Below are positions 56,049 through 63,892 of a stretch of DNA of 63,892 nucleotides, piece after piece. The notes beneath the pieces were generated by a model, which saw only the letters and a program-made list of their open reading frames with translations, searched no databases and had not been told where the DNA came from. Within the stretch, counting starts at the first letter, position 1. Each line of letters starts with the position of its first letter. The translations under genes and the position numbers were made by a program. This DNA is from an uncultured Bacteroidales bacterium (GTDB taxonomy: Bacteria; Bacteroidota; Bacteroidia; Bacteroidales; UBA932), in the NCBI GenBank assembly GCA_944322585.1, contig CALUPB010000014.1, forward strand, positions 1-63,892. Reading direction: 5' to 3'.

Positions 56049-56430
56049 CCAGAGCTGCCTTCGGTATGACATCTTGTCCAGCCCTCTCTACGCATTCTAC
56101 CGGAGCGTAGAAGGATTTGAGATCTATGGAAATGTATGGTCGCCCGCTTTCTGGCATGATGCGAAGTTTCAAATTTAGAAGGAGCCTGAAATTTTATCAA
56201 TATAAAAAACTGTCTCTAAATTTCATGAGAGGGTCCCTGATTTTATGAAAAGTATAGGGGCTGCACAGGAAGACTCATCAACAATGGAGATTTAATATTC
56301 TATAATGCCACCTCCGCTTCTTACCCATATATAGGTAGGTCAAAAGGGGGAAATCCTTACATATTGCGATTGTCTGCCGCATATACGTGAAATACCTTTG
56401 TTGCCGTTTGTATAAACTGAAACACTATCA
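56049..56430 (+). other. Gap with gene remnant and promoter
   Basis: From about 56030 to 56168 a third reading frame is free of stops and looks protein-like (YDILSSPLYAFYRSVEGF, then WSPAFWHDAKFQI, then a stop), so it may be the end of a decayed gene that was not recognised. From 56169 to 56360 the sequence is AT-rich without recognised sites. The promoter of the TonB receptor is at 56369-56400. Confidence 0.4.
56369..56400 (+). promoter_or_regulatory. Promoter of the TonB receptor operon
   Basis: ATTG at 56369-56372, spacer of 20 bases, TACCTTTG at 56393-56400, followed by a leader of 30 bases. No Fur-box-like sequence was seen around it. Confidence 0.7.
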
Positions 56431-58791
56431 ATGAAAAATCTTATTGCAGCAGCGGTGCTTGTAATTTTCAATATCATGTCAATTCATGCGCAGAACAGGA
56501 TTTACGGGACCGTTACAGACAGGAACGGAGAGCCCCTTGCAGGAGTGAACGTACAGGTGAAAGGGACCGGAAACGGCACTGTTTCGGACAAGGACGGCAA
56601 ATACTCGCTTGTCCTGAAAGAGGCTTCAGGGGGCAATACGGAAATAGTGTTTTCGTTCATTGGAATGGAGCATAAGACTGTCAGGGCAAAAGTTTCTGAC
56701 GGGGGCGAGACAAGGATTGACGCGGTTCTGGAAGAAAGTTTCGACGAGATCGCCGGAGTCGAAGTGGTCGGAATCGGCGAGCGCAAGGAAATCCGCGATG
56801 TCAAGCAGCAGGGGGTGCCGGTATCTGTCATAGACGGCAGGATGCTGTCAGGCCGCGGCACTTCATTGAGCGAGGTGCTCAACCATCAGACGGGGGTGAA
56901 ACTCCGCCAGACCGGAGGGGCAGGAAGTCAGACCAAGATAAATGTACGCGGACTGGAAGGCAACAGGGTGCAGATCTATATGGACGGATATGCCCTGAAT
57001 ACTCCTGACGGCAATTTTTCGATAAACGACATACCCCTCCAGTTCATCGACAGGATAGAGATATACAAGGGAATAGTGCCTGCTGAATTCGGAGGGGACG
57101 GGCTCGGAAGTGCAATAAATGTCGTCACGATAGATGCCGACAAGGATTTCTACGATGCCGGCTACCGCTATCAGAGTTACGGAGTCCATGACGCATCCGC
57201 AACGGTCAGACATTTTTTCAAAAGGTCCAAGGTGGCAATGACCCTTTACGCTTCAGGCATGTATGCGGAAAACGACTATACCATAGATTCTCCATACGAA
57301 GAAGGTCTGCGTATAAAACGGGACCACGACAGACTGAAAATGGTGAATTTCTCCGTCGGCCTCGACTTCATGGACAACTGGTTTGACAAGAGCGAAGTCG
57401 AACTGCTCGGCTACCTGAACAACAAACAGATACAGGGGATACAAAGTAATATACAGCATACATTTACACATGGGCAAACCTACGGGGCCAATGTCCATCT
57501 GGAAAAAACTGGGTTTTTCGCCGAAAACCTTGATATGAAATTCAACGGCGGCTATCTGTTCATCAATTCCGGACAGGTGGACACAAGTTCGGTACTGTAC
57601 GATTTCCACGGAAATGAATATGTTAACAGTTCGGGAGGAGAAGTGGGAAGCATACCTAACCTTTCGGATGACTATACGCACGATGTCAGGTACAATCTGA
57701 ACCTGAAATACCGGCTTCTGCCTGAAACGATGTCAGTCAACCTGAACAATGACTACAGAATCGTGTTCCAGAATTCAAGCGACCCGGTGGCGGGAGCATT
57801 TCTTGGCCGGGACCTGGACAATATGAAGGCCCGGGTGTCGGGGATGATCACTTCCTTTTCCGTTGAGAACAAATGGCTTAAAAAGAAACTGACCTCAGTG
57901 CTTACCGGAAGGCACTACTTCTATAAGATCAAGGGTGAAACCGTCGACCTCACGTTTCCAGGATCGGGGGACACGCCGCAGTTCACAGACCGCTCGGGGA
58001 ACAATTTCGGGTACAGCCTCGCGCTGAAATATGATCTTCCGCACCATTGGCATCTCAAGGCCGCTTTCGAGCACAACTATCGTCTTCCACGCTCGGAGGA
58101 GCTGCTCGGGGACAGGATGAACGTGATGACCAACCCATCTCTCCTCCCTGAAAACGCCAACAACCTGAATCTCGGGACATATTATGACCATTATTACGGC
58201 AACGAGTCCAGGCTCCAGATCGAGATGAACGTGTATGCCATGAAAGTAAACAACATGATGTATTCCACGGCACAGTACAATTTTCTAAAATACGCCAATC
58301 TCGGGCAGGCGCTTCTGTACGGGGCGGATGCCGAAGTGAAATGGGATATAGACCGGCACTGGTTCGTATCGCTGAACGGGACATGGCAGAAATCGCTGGA
58401 CAACTCAAAGTATGTACCCGGGACCAATACTGTCAGCCAGACTTACATGATGCAGCTTCCGCACATTCCGGTACTGTATTTCAACTGGATGGCCGATTAC
58501 CGGAAAGACAACCTTTTCGGAGGACGGGGCCAATACACGAGAATATATTACGAAGGCGGATTTACCGGGCAGTATTATTATGGATTCGAACTGAGCAAGA
58601 AGCAGGACTACAAGATACCGGCAAGCTGCATACATACGATAGGTATAGAATACGGCATACTTGACAGAAAGATAATTTTCGGAGTGGAATGTCATAACGT
58701 GCTTGATTCGCCTGAAATGACAAATTTCAACTATCCTCTTGCAGGCAGGACACTGACGGCAAAGGTAAGGTTCACAACTCTGGAATGGTAG
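56431..58791 (+). CDS. TonB-dependent outer-membrane receptor
   Basis: A 786-residue receptor. Order: signal peptide (AAAVLVIFNIMSIHAQ), carboxypeptidase-like domain about 22-105 (IYGTVTDRNGEPLAGVNVQV), plug about 120-235 (GVPVSVIDGRMLSGRGTSLSEVL, INVRGLEGNRVQIYMDGYAL, IEIYKGIVPAEFGGDGLGSAINVVT), then a beta-barrel ending RFTTLEW with a terminal aromatic. Unlike SusC there is no SusD partner; the next gene is a DUF4374 lipoprotein. That pairing resembles the XusA/XusB xenosiderophore system of Bacteroides, so iron-siderophore uptake is the best guess, not proved. Confidence 0.88.
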   Translation: MKNLIAAAVLVIFNIMSIHAQNRIYGTVTDRNGEPLAGVNVQVKGTGNGTVSDKDGKYSLVLKEASGGNTEIVFSFIGMEHKTVRAKVSDGGETRIDAVLEESFDEIAGVEVVGIGERKEIRDVKQQGVPVSVIDGRMLSGRGTSLSEVLNHQTGVKLRQTGGAGSQTKINVRGLEGNRVQIYMDGYALNTPDGNFSINDIPLQFIDRIEIYKGIVPAEFGGDGLGSAINVVTIDADKDFYDAGYRYQSYGVHDASATVRHFFKRSKVAMTLYASGMYAENDYTIDSPYEEGLRIKRDHDRLKMVNFSVGLDFMDNWFDKSEVELLGYLNNKQIQGIQSNIQHTFTHGQTYGANVHLEKTGFFAENLDMKFNGGYLFINSGQVDTSSVLYDFHGNEYVNSSGGEVGSIPNLSDDYTHDVRYNLNLKYRLLPETMSVNLNNDYRIVFQNSSDPVAGAFLGRDLDNMKARVSGMITSFSVENKWLKKKLTSVLTGRHYFYKIKGETVDLTFPGSGDTPQFTDRSGNNFGYSLALKYDLPHHWHLKAAFEHNYRLPRSEELLGDRMNVMTNPSLLPENANNLNLGTYYDHYYGNESRLQIEMNVYAMKVNNMMYSTAQYNFLKYANLGQALLYGADAEVKWDIDRHWFVSLNGTWQKSLDNSKYVPGTNTVSQTYMMQLPHIPVLYFNWMADYRKDNLFGGRGQYTRIYYEGGFTGQYYYGFELSKKQDYKIPASCIHTIGIEYGILDRKIIFGVECHNVLDSPEMTNFNYPLAGRTLTAKVRFTTLEW

Positions 58792-58814
58792 AAATATTCA
58801 CTAACAATATTGTA

Positions 58815-60038
58815 ATGAAGACAAGACATTTGATTATTGCGGCATGTGCCGTATCGGCACTGGCTGCATCCTGTGAAAAGACAGGAGGGGATGACAATGA
58901 AACGGTCCCTGGGAAGAGACCTGAAATCCTGGCTACAATCGACATGAGCCCCAAGGCATCCAACGGCTACCTGGTACCGGTCTATGACCTGGCTTCGGAC
59001 GGGGCGTCCATGGATGAAGCCTATGAAGTCAAGACATCGAATTACGTCATTACCTACAACGACTGGGCATTCGTCGTCGAAGGGACCTCAGGAGGCAACA
59101 TACGGAAATTCAATATAAACAATGACGGGACACTGTCCGAAGCGGGGCAGCTGACTGTCGATGGCGCAGGATACGGAGCGGCGCATCTTCTTGTAATCAG
59201 CGAGACCAAGGCATACGCTTCCGCAATGATCTCAAATAAGATAGTGATTTTCAACCCTTCCGACATGACGAAGACAGGAGAAATCGATCTTATGAAAGAC
59301 GGAAGCACTGAATTTGTCGACACGGACAAAGGAGCAAAAACCCCGAACCCGCTCGGGATGTTCCTCCGCGACGGGAAAGTATATGTCGGACTCGGCCAGT
59401 TCATACAGATGCCTACAACGGTACAGGGGGCATACATGCTGATAATAGACGAAAAGACCGACACTCCGGAAAAAATGATTTCGGATGACCGTCTTACTTC
59501 CGCAACGGCAATCGGAGAAGGCGGGATGTTCATTGATGAAAACAATGACCTCTACATTCCGTGCTGGGGCTCGTATGGATTCGACTCTGCTCACCACAGC
59601 GGACTTTTACGTATAAAGTCCGGAGAGGACGTGTTCGACAGTGACTACTGCTTCGACATGTCTGAAATGACCTTCGATGGTGTGAAGGGAGGAAAATTCC
59701 AGTATGTGCTTACTTATCATTATGCAGGAGACGGGGAAATCTATTTCTTCGGCTACTGTCCTGCTTTTGCATCACAAAGCGCGAATACATTCTATGAAGA
59801 CCATACGAACTACGCCATGAAAGGAGACCTATATGGGCGCACTGCTGAAGCGCTGCCTTTGCCACGGACGAATGCCATCAGCTGCGCAATAAACCATATC
59901 GGGGACGAAGTCCTGTTCGGCCTGACCACTGAAAGCAACGGCGTAGGGATTTTCAGCTATGACCGCAGGACCGGGGAATGCAGTGGTGCGCCTATAGTAA
60001 ACATGCAAGGAACGATGCTCAAGATGCAGGTGCTGTAG
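58815..60038 (+). CDS. DUF4374 lipoprotein (XusB-like)
   Basis: A 407-residue surface lipoprotein (signal IIAACAVSALAASC). The body is a beta-propeller-like DUF4374: NYVITYNDWAFVVEGTSGGN, YGAAHLLVISETKAYASAMISN, NPLGMFLRDGKVYVGLGQF and NAISCAINHIGDEVLFGLTTE. In Bacteroides the DUF4374 protein XusB captures ferric siderophore for the neighbouring TonB receptor. It starts 23 bases after the receptor. The usual third partner, a PepSY membrane protein, is absent. The start at 58815 is chosen for the signal peptide. Confidence 0.8.
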   Translation: MKTRHLIIAACAVSALAASCEKTGGDDNETVPGKRPEILATIDMSPKASNGYLVPVYDLASDGASMDEAYEVKTSNYVITYNDWAFVVEGTSGGNIRKFNINNDGTLSEAGQLTVDGAGYGAAHLLVISETKAYASAMISNKIVIFNPSDMTKTGEIDLMKDGSTEFVDTDKGAKTPNPLGMFLRDGKVYVGLGQFIQMPTTVQGAYMLIIDEKTDTPEKMISDDRLTSATAIGEGGMFIDENNDLYIPCWGSYGFDSAHHSGLLRIKSGEDVFDSDYCFDMSEMTFDGVKGGKFQYVLTYHYAGDGEIYFFGYCPAFASQSANTFYEDHTNYAMKGDLYGRTAEALPLPRTNAISCAINHIGDEVLFGLTTESNGVGIFSYDRRTGECSGAPIVNMQGTMLKMQVL

Positions 60039-60068
60039 GGCAGATCTTCCGGAACTCTACGGGAAAGG

Positions 60069-60113
60069 CGGGACAAGCGCCGGTATGGCGCGACGTCCCG
60101 TCTTTGCGTTTTA
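60069..60113 (+). terminator. Terminator of the receptor operon
   Basis: CGGGAC (60069-60074) pairs with GTCCCG (60095-60100); inside, GCGCC/GGCGC (60077-60081, 60087-60091) pairs as well. TCTTTGCGTTTT follows. Confidence 0.7.
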
Positions 60114-60225
60114 TATACCCGGCATCTTTCAGGCGGCAAGCATTGACCACCGCCTGTCTGCTCTATTTGGTGAGATGACATTAATTCCGTAGTTTTGCAG
60201 ACGGCATCACAGACACACAGCTAAA

Positions 60226-60681
60226 ATGGATGAAATCATTTCACTTCATTCCAGTCCCGGCTGGCGCATTCCGGCAGCACGGTGATTCCAGGAGAAATGG
60301 GAAATTCCTCTGGAGGAATACCTTACAAGCATTGATGAGTGCATTGAGGGAAGGGCGGCTGTCCCACAATGGTACATTATGACAGATGGAGGACGGATCA
60401 TAGCCGGAGCCGGTGTGATAGCGAATGACTTCCACGACCGCAAGGACCTGACACCGAATGTCTGCGCCCTGTACGTCGAGCCGGAACTGCGCTGTCGCGG
60501 CATTGCCGGACAACTCTTGGCACATATCTGCAAGGATATGGCGGCGAAAGGCATCGGCACGCTCTACCTCATCACGGAACACACCTCGTTCTACGAACGC
60601 TACGGCTGGAAATCCCTCTGCGTAGTTCAGGGCGATGACGGGGAACGGATGCGGATGTATAAAAAAGATACTTCGCTATGA
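60226..60681 (+). pseudogene. GNAT acetyltransferase, copy 2, with internal stop
   Basis: A near-copy of the gene at 55262. The frame starts at ATG 60226 but the codon for Trp 20 of copy 1 (TGG) is TGA here (60283-60285). The rest reads the same protein, including YVEPELRCRGIAGQLLAHIC, and ends MRMYKKDTSL. The 128 bases at 60436-60563 are identical to 55475-55602. Restart at ATG 60379 would give only a 100-residue piece. Confidence 0.85.
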
Positions 60682-60968
60682 GACAGCTGAAACTATACAT
60701 AGCCACTTCGCTCGACGGCTACATTGCCACGGCAGATGGAAGCGTGGAATGGCTGGACGCTTACCAGTCCGATGAAGAAGATTACGGCTATCATCAGTTT
60801 TATGACTCGGTGGATACGTTGCTGATGGGCGGCAACACCTACCGTGCCATCCTCGGATTCGGCTGCGACTGGCCTTACGCCGGGAAACAGACGTGGGTGC
60901 TTTCACGCTCCATTCAAGAGGCAACTTCCGGGCAAGTCGGGATTATCAGCCACGATGCTCACTTATAA
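60678..60968 (+). pseudogene. RibD-C/dihydrofolate-reductase-like protein, truncated
   Basis: A 96-residue frame overlapping the previous stop by an ATGA. LKLYIATSLDGYIATADGSVEWL, DTLLMGGNTYRAI and WVLSRS are the typical front half of the RibD C-terminal/DHFR-like family (normally about 175 residues). The second half with the GGG substrate/NADPH motif is missing; the frame ends SHDAHL. Confidence 0.75.
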
Positions 60969-61021
60969 ATTGTGCTGACAAACCGCTTGCCCGCATCGAA
61001 ATTTCTCTACTCCGCTCGGAC

Positions 61022-62752
61022 TCATAGTTTCCAACCGGAAATGCTTTCCTGTATTTCCCATAAATGAGCGTAAAGCCCTTGTTTCCGGAGCAGTTCATCG
61101 TGCGTGCCTTCTTCCTTTATCCGTCCGTTGTCCAAGACGATTATCCGGTCGGCATCCTTGATTGTTTTGAGCCTGTGGGCAATGGCAATGACGGTGCGTC
61201 CTTTAATCAAAGAGTCGATGGCTTTCTGCACCTCCACTTCATTTTCTGGGTCGAGCGAAGCGGTAGCTTCGTCCAGCAGGATGACTTGTGCGTCTTTCAG
61301 CATGGCACGGGCAATGGATATGCGCTGCTTTTCTCCTCCTGAAAGGGTACAACCTCCTTCGCCCACCATCGTGTCGTACCCTTGCGGCAAGCGCATGATA
61401 AAATCATGGCAACAGGCTTTCCTGGCTGCGGCGATGATTTCCTCGTCTGTCGCGTCTGTCTTACCGAAACGGATGTTGTTGCGTATCGTGTCCTGAAACA
61501 GATAGACATCCTGAAATACCATGGAGATATGGCTCATCAGGCTTTCGGGATTTATCTCGTTCATCGGAACACCATTGAAATAAATATGCCCTTTCTGCGG
61601 GTCATAGAAGCGGGCGCAAAGTTTCATCAGCGTACTTTTTCCGCTTCCCGACGGGCCGACAAGAGCTGTCAGTGAGTTGTTGGGAAGCGTTACGGTTACA
61701 TCGTGCAGCACTTCTTTATCTTGATAAGCGAACGATACGTGTTCAAACCGAATGTCACCTGCCGCCGGAGATTGCCTTTCCCCTTTCATTTCCGGCTCAT
61801 TCATCAAGGTAAGGATACGCCCTCCGGCAATGGAAAAGTACCGGAACTCGGTGAAATTGGTCAGGGCGGAAGTCAGCGGGTCGAACACACGCGAGCCGAC
61901 CACGAGGAACAGCACGAATACAAGGATGGAAAGTTCTCCTCCCAACAGAAGATAAGTTCCGCACAGCACCATCAGAGTCAGTCCGGCACGTACCAATGTA
62001 ATGCTCAACAAGACGAAGGGGCCTAACAGGGCTTCCTGACGGATGCAGGCACGGCGAAGCTGGGCAAAAGCATCGCGCAACCGGACGAAACGGTCACCCA
62101 ACAGGTTGTAGGCTTTCATCACGCGGATGCCCTGCAAGTATTCCTCCAACCGGTTTCCTGCATTTATCTTCGCTTGGATTTGCCTGCCGCTCAACTTCCG
62201 CTGCACACCGGTACTTGCCCACAGGACAAGCATGGCAAGCGGCAAGGCGGCAAACATGCAGACCGCCATCCTCCAGTCTATCCATATCAATGAGGCAAAA
62301 GCCAGTACGGGCATTACCACTGCGCCCATCAGTTGGGGCAGGTGGTGCGAGATGCCGGTTTCTGCCATCATGAAGTCCGTAATCAGCATGGAGGACAAAT
62401 CACCGGGGTCGCGCCTTGATAGGAAACCCAATGAAAGTTTCCGCAGATGTTCTGCCAGCGACAAACGCCCGGAAGCACTCATTTCGTATGCTCCCCTGAA
62501 ATTGGCTCGGTAAGATGCCCGTTCCGCCAAAGCCATGACCAGCATATAAGCAGCCATAACGCCGAATATCCACCACAAGCGGGTCGTGTCGAGCGGCTGT
62601 CCGCTTCCGTCAAATGCATTGAAGATGATGCGTATCGCTTCTATGGAAAGGCAAAACGGCACGATATTCACCAAATTGGCAAGCATGGTGTAACCCACAG
62701 GCTTGTAAAGCCGTTCGGTATGTCCTATTGTAATGTTTTTGATTGCATTCAT
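61022..62752 (-). CDS. ABC half-transporter (membrane plus ATPase domains)
   Basis: A 576-residue half-transporter. Six membrane helices lie in the first about 310 residues (MLANLVNIVPFCLSIEAI, VMAAYMLVMALAE, MGAVVMPVLAFASLIWI and others). The ATPase has Walker A LVGPSGSGKSTLMKLCARF, the signature TLSGGEKQRISIARAML, Walker B VILLDEATASLDPENE and the switch His in AIAHRLKTI. It is encoded 15 bases after a similar half-transporter, so the two most likely form a heterodimer. Export-type fold; some members (YbtPQ/IrtAB) import siderophores, an attractive but unproved role next to the receptor operon. Confidence 0.9.
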   Translation of the reverse strand: MNAIKNITIGHTERLYKPVGYTMLANLVNIVPFCLSIEAIRIIFNAFDGSGQPLDTTRLWWIFGVMAAYMLVMALAERASYRANFRGAYEMSASGRLSLAEHLRKLSLGFLSRRDPGDLSSMLITDFMMAETGISHHLPQLMGAVVMPVLAFASLIWIDWRMAVCMFAALPLAMLVLWASTGVQRKLSGRQIQAKINAGNRLEEYLQGIRVMKAYNLLGDRFVRLRDAFAQLRRACIRQEALLGPFVLLSITLVRAGLTLMVLCGTYLLLGGELSILVFVLFLVVGSRVFDPLTSALTNFTEFRYFSIAGGRILTLMNEPEMKGERQSPAAGDIRFEHVSFAYQDKEVLHDVTVTLPNNSLTALVGPSGSGKSTLMKLCARFYDPQKGHIYFNGVPMNEINPESLMSHISMVFQDVYLFQDTIRNNIRFGKTDATDEEIIAAARKACCHDFIMRLPQGYDTMVGEGGCTLSGGEKQRISIARAMLKDAQVILLDEATASLDPENEVEVQKAIDSLIKGRTVIAIAHRLKTIKDADRIIVLDNGRIKEEGTHDELLRKQGLYAHLWEIQESISGWKL

Positions 62753-62767
62753 ATCTTGTTTTCCTTT

Positions 62768-63892
62768 TTAGTTTTTGTTCAATGTCCAATGGTATGCGCT
62801 CGTATAGGCATCCCACATATTTTTATATATGCCCTCGGTCACGGACAGGTGTTCATGCTTTCCGCACTGCACGATGCGCCCTTCTTTCAAAACGACAATC
62901 TGATGAGCGGAAATGACGGACGAAAGGCGATGAGCAATCACGATGACCGTCTTGTCCTTTATCAGCGACTGTAAAGCCATCTGCATTTTATGCTCGTTTT
63001 CAGGGTCGGCGAAAGCTGTCGCTTCGTCCAGTACCAGTATCGGCGCATTCTTCAATATGGCACGGGCCACACATATCCGTTGGGCTTCGCCGCCGGACAA
63101 GAACACCCCTTTGTCGCCTATACGTGTTTCATAACCTTGCGGCAGACGCTCTATGAAGTCGTGGCATTGGGCAGCTTTCGCGGCGGCTATCACCTTTTCT
63201 TTCGTAGCATCAGGAGAGCCGACAGCAATGTTCTCATAAAGCGTGTCGTAGAAAAGAAAAGTGTCTTGAAACACGAATGAAACCATGTCCATCAGCTTTG
63301 CAGTAGCTATCTGACGTATATCCACACCACCTATGCAGATTTCCCCTTGCTCCACATCCCAGAACCGTGGTATCAGGTTGGCAACCGTTGATTTGCCGCT
63401 TCCCGACGGGCCGACAAGGGCGGTTATCTTTCCTTGTGGCGCGACAAAGCTGACATCGCGCAGGGCTTCCGTCCGTGTTCCCTGTTCCGTGTTTTCGTAG
63501 GAAAATGACACCTGCCGGAACTCTACATCATAAGCCACAGGCACTTGCGGATGTTCCGGCTCCGGCACAGGCCTCTTTTCCAATATGCGGTCAATACGGT
63601 TTACCCCTTCGTTGATGTCGCGCGTATTCCCTCCTAAAAAAGTCAGTTTGTAAACGGGCGAAGCCATACCCGGTCCCATGATGATAAAAAACAGCCACAC
63701 CACAGCCAATGAGAGTGATTGCGGACTGGCTTGCAACAGCAGAATACCCATAGGAAGAATAAACGTAACCATCGAATTAAGCAAGACGGTAAATGCTATC
63801 ATACCGTTCTGATATGTGTCACAGCATTTCAAGGCGAATGTCTTGTACGCCTGAATCTCGGCATTGAACTGACGGAACGAACGGACGCTTTG
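62768..63892 (-). CDS. ABC half-transporter, N-terminus beyond the window
   Basis: The frame is open to the right edge; the visible 374 residues hold the last membrane helices (MVTFILPMGILLLQ, LSLAVVWLFFIIMG) and the ATPase: Walker A LVGPSGSGKSTVANLIPRF, signature FLSGGEAQRICVARAIL, Walker B ILVLDEATAFADPENE, switch His in VIAHRLSSV. A TTG at 63832 is not a real start. It is the first partner of the heterodimer. Confidence 0.9.
   Translation of the reverse strand, partial: QSVRSFRQFNAEIQAYKTFALKCCDTYQNGMIAFTVLLNSMVTFILPMGILLLQASPQSLSLAVVWLFFIIMGPGMASPVYKLTFLGGNTRDINEGVNRIDRILEKRPVPEPEHPQVPVAYDVEFRQVSFSYENTEQGTRTEALRDVSFVAPQGKITALVGPSGSGKSTVANLIPRFWDVEQGEICIGGVDIRQIATAKLMDMVSFVFQDTFLFYDTLYENIAVGSPDATKEKVIAAAKAAQCHDFIERLPQGYETRIGDKGVFLSGGEAQRICVARAILKNAPILVLDEATAFADPENEHKMQMALQSLIKDKTVIVIAHRLSSVISAHQIVVLKEGRIVQCGKHEHLSVTEGIYKNMWDAYTSAYHWTLNKN

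Overview
The window looks like a piece of the chromosome of a gut-type Bacteroidales bacterium. The evidence is the SusC/SusD pair with its own ECF sigma and FecR anti-sigma, fimbrillin-family lipoproteins, a complete nqrABCDEF operon, DUF4290 next to ftsK, an AddAB pair, and several promoters that match the Bacteroidales form (TTG or TTTG, a spacer of 19-20 bases, then TAnnTTTG). The family cannot be fixed from the sequence; Rikenellaceae-like is only a guess.

Left part (1-9 kb): the end of a fimbrillin-like gene and a GLUG-repeat fimbrillin lipoprotein, both visibly GC-richer than what follows. Then come a Tat-exported aldo/keto reductase with two Fe-S motifs, an ApbE flavin transferase, a FISUMP-domain lipoprotein, a LemA/TPM pair and a secreted SGNH hydrolase. 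Next (9-18.6 kb, minus strand) is a SusCD-type outer-membrane uptake locus: ECF sigma, FecR, SusC, SusD, a lipoprotein of the endonuclease/exonuclease/phosphatase fold and a DUF1735-NHL propeller lipoprotein. A 107-base palindromic element lies between the sigma and anti-sigma genes, and a promoter with an adjoining 14-base palindrome lies in front of the sigma gene.

Middle part (18.7-50 kb): core genome. It holds a LolA-like carrier, FtsK, DUF4290, AddA/AddB, a sugar-kinase-like phosphotransferase, reverse rubrerythrin, DnaK, an RluA-type pseudouridine synthase, a DUF4493/DUF6359 lipoprotein, UvrD/PcrA, Na+-translocating NADH:quinone reductase (NqrA-F, whose NqrB and NqrC carry the SGAT sites that ApbE flavinylates), a DUF47 protein, a two-gene fimbrial operon and UvrA. 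Several promoters lie only 8 bases from the start codon, which suggests leaderless transcripts.

Right part (50-64 kb): an accessory, rearranged zone. It contains an orphan HigA antitoxin with small remnants, the front end of an IS4-type transposase ending in a repeated hairpin-rich sequence, a frameshifted GNAT gene, a dehydrogenase chimera that lost its active site, an alpha/beta-hydrolase fused to a GNAT domain, fragments of a methyltransferase and a MutS-like gene, a CAT-family acetyltransferase, and two near-identical GNAT copies, the second with a stop codon. The two GNAT copies are direct repeats on either side of a TonB receptor/DUF4374 lipoprotein operon, probably for siderophore or haem-type iron capture. 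The window ends in a truncated RibD-like reductase and a pair of ABC half-transporters, the second running off the edge. No rRNA, tRNA or CRISPR array was seen.
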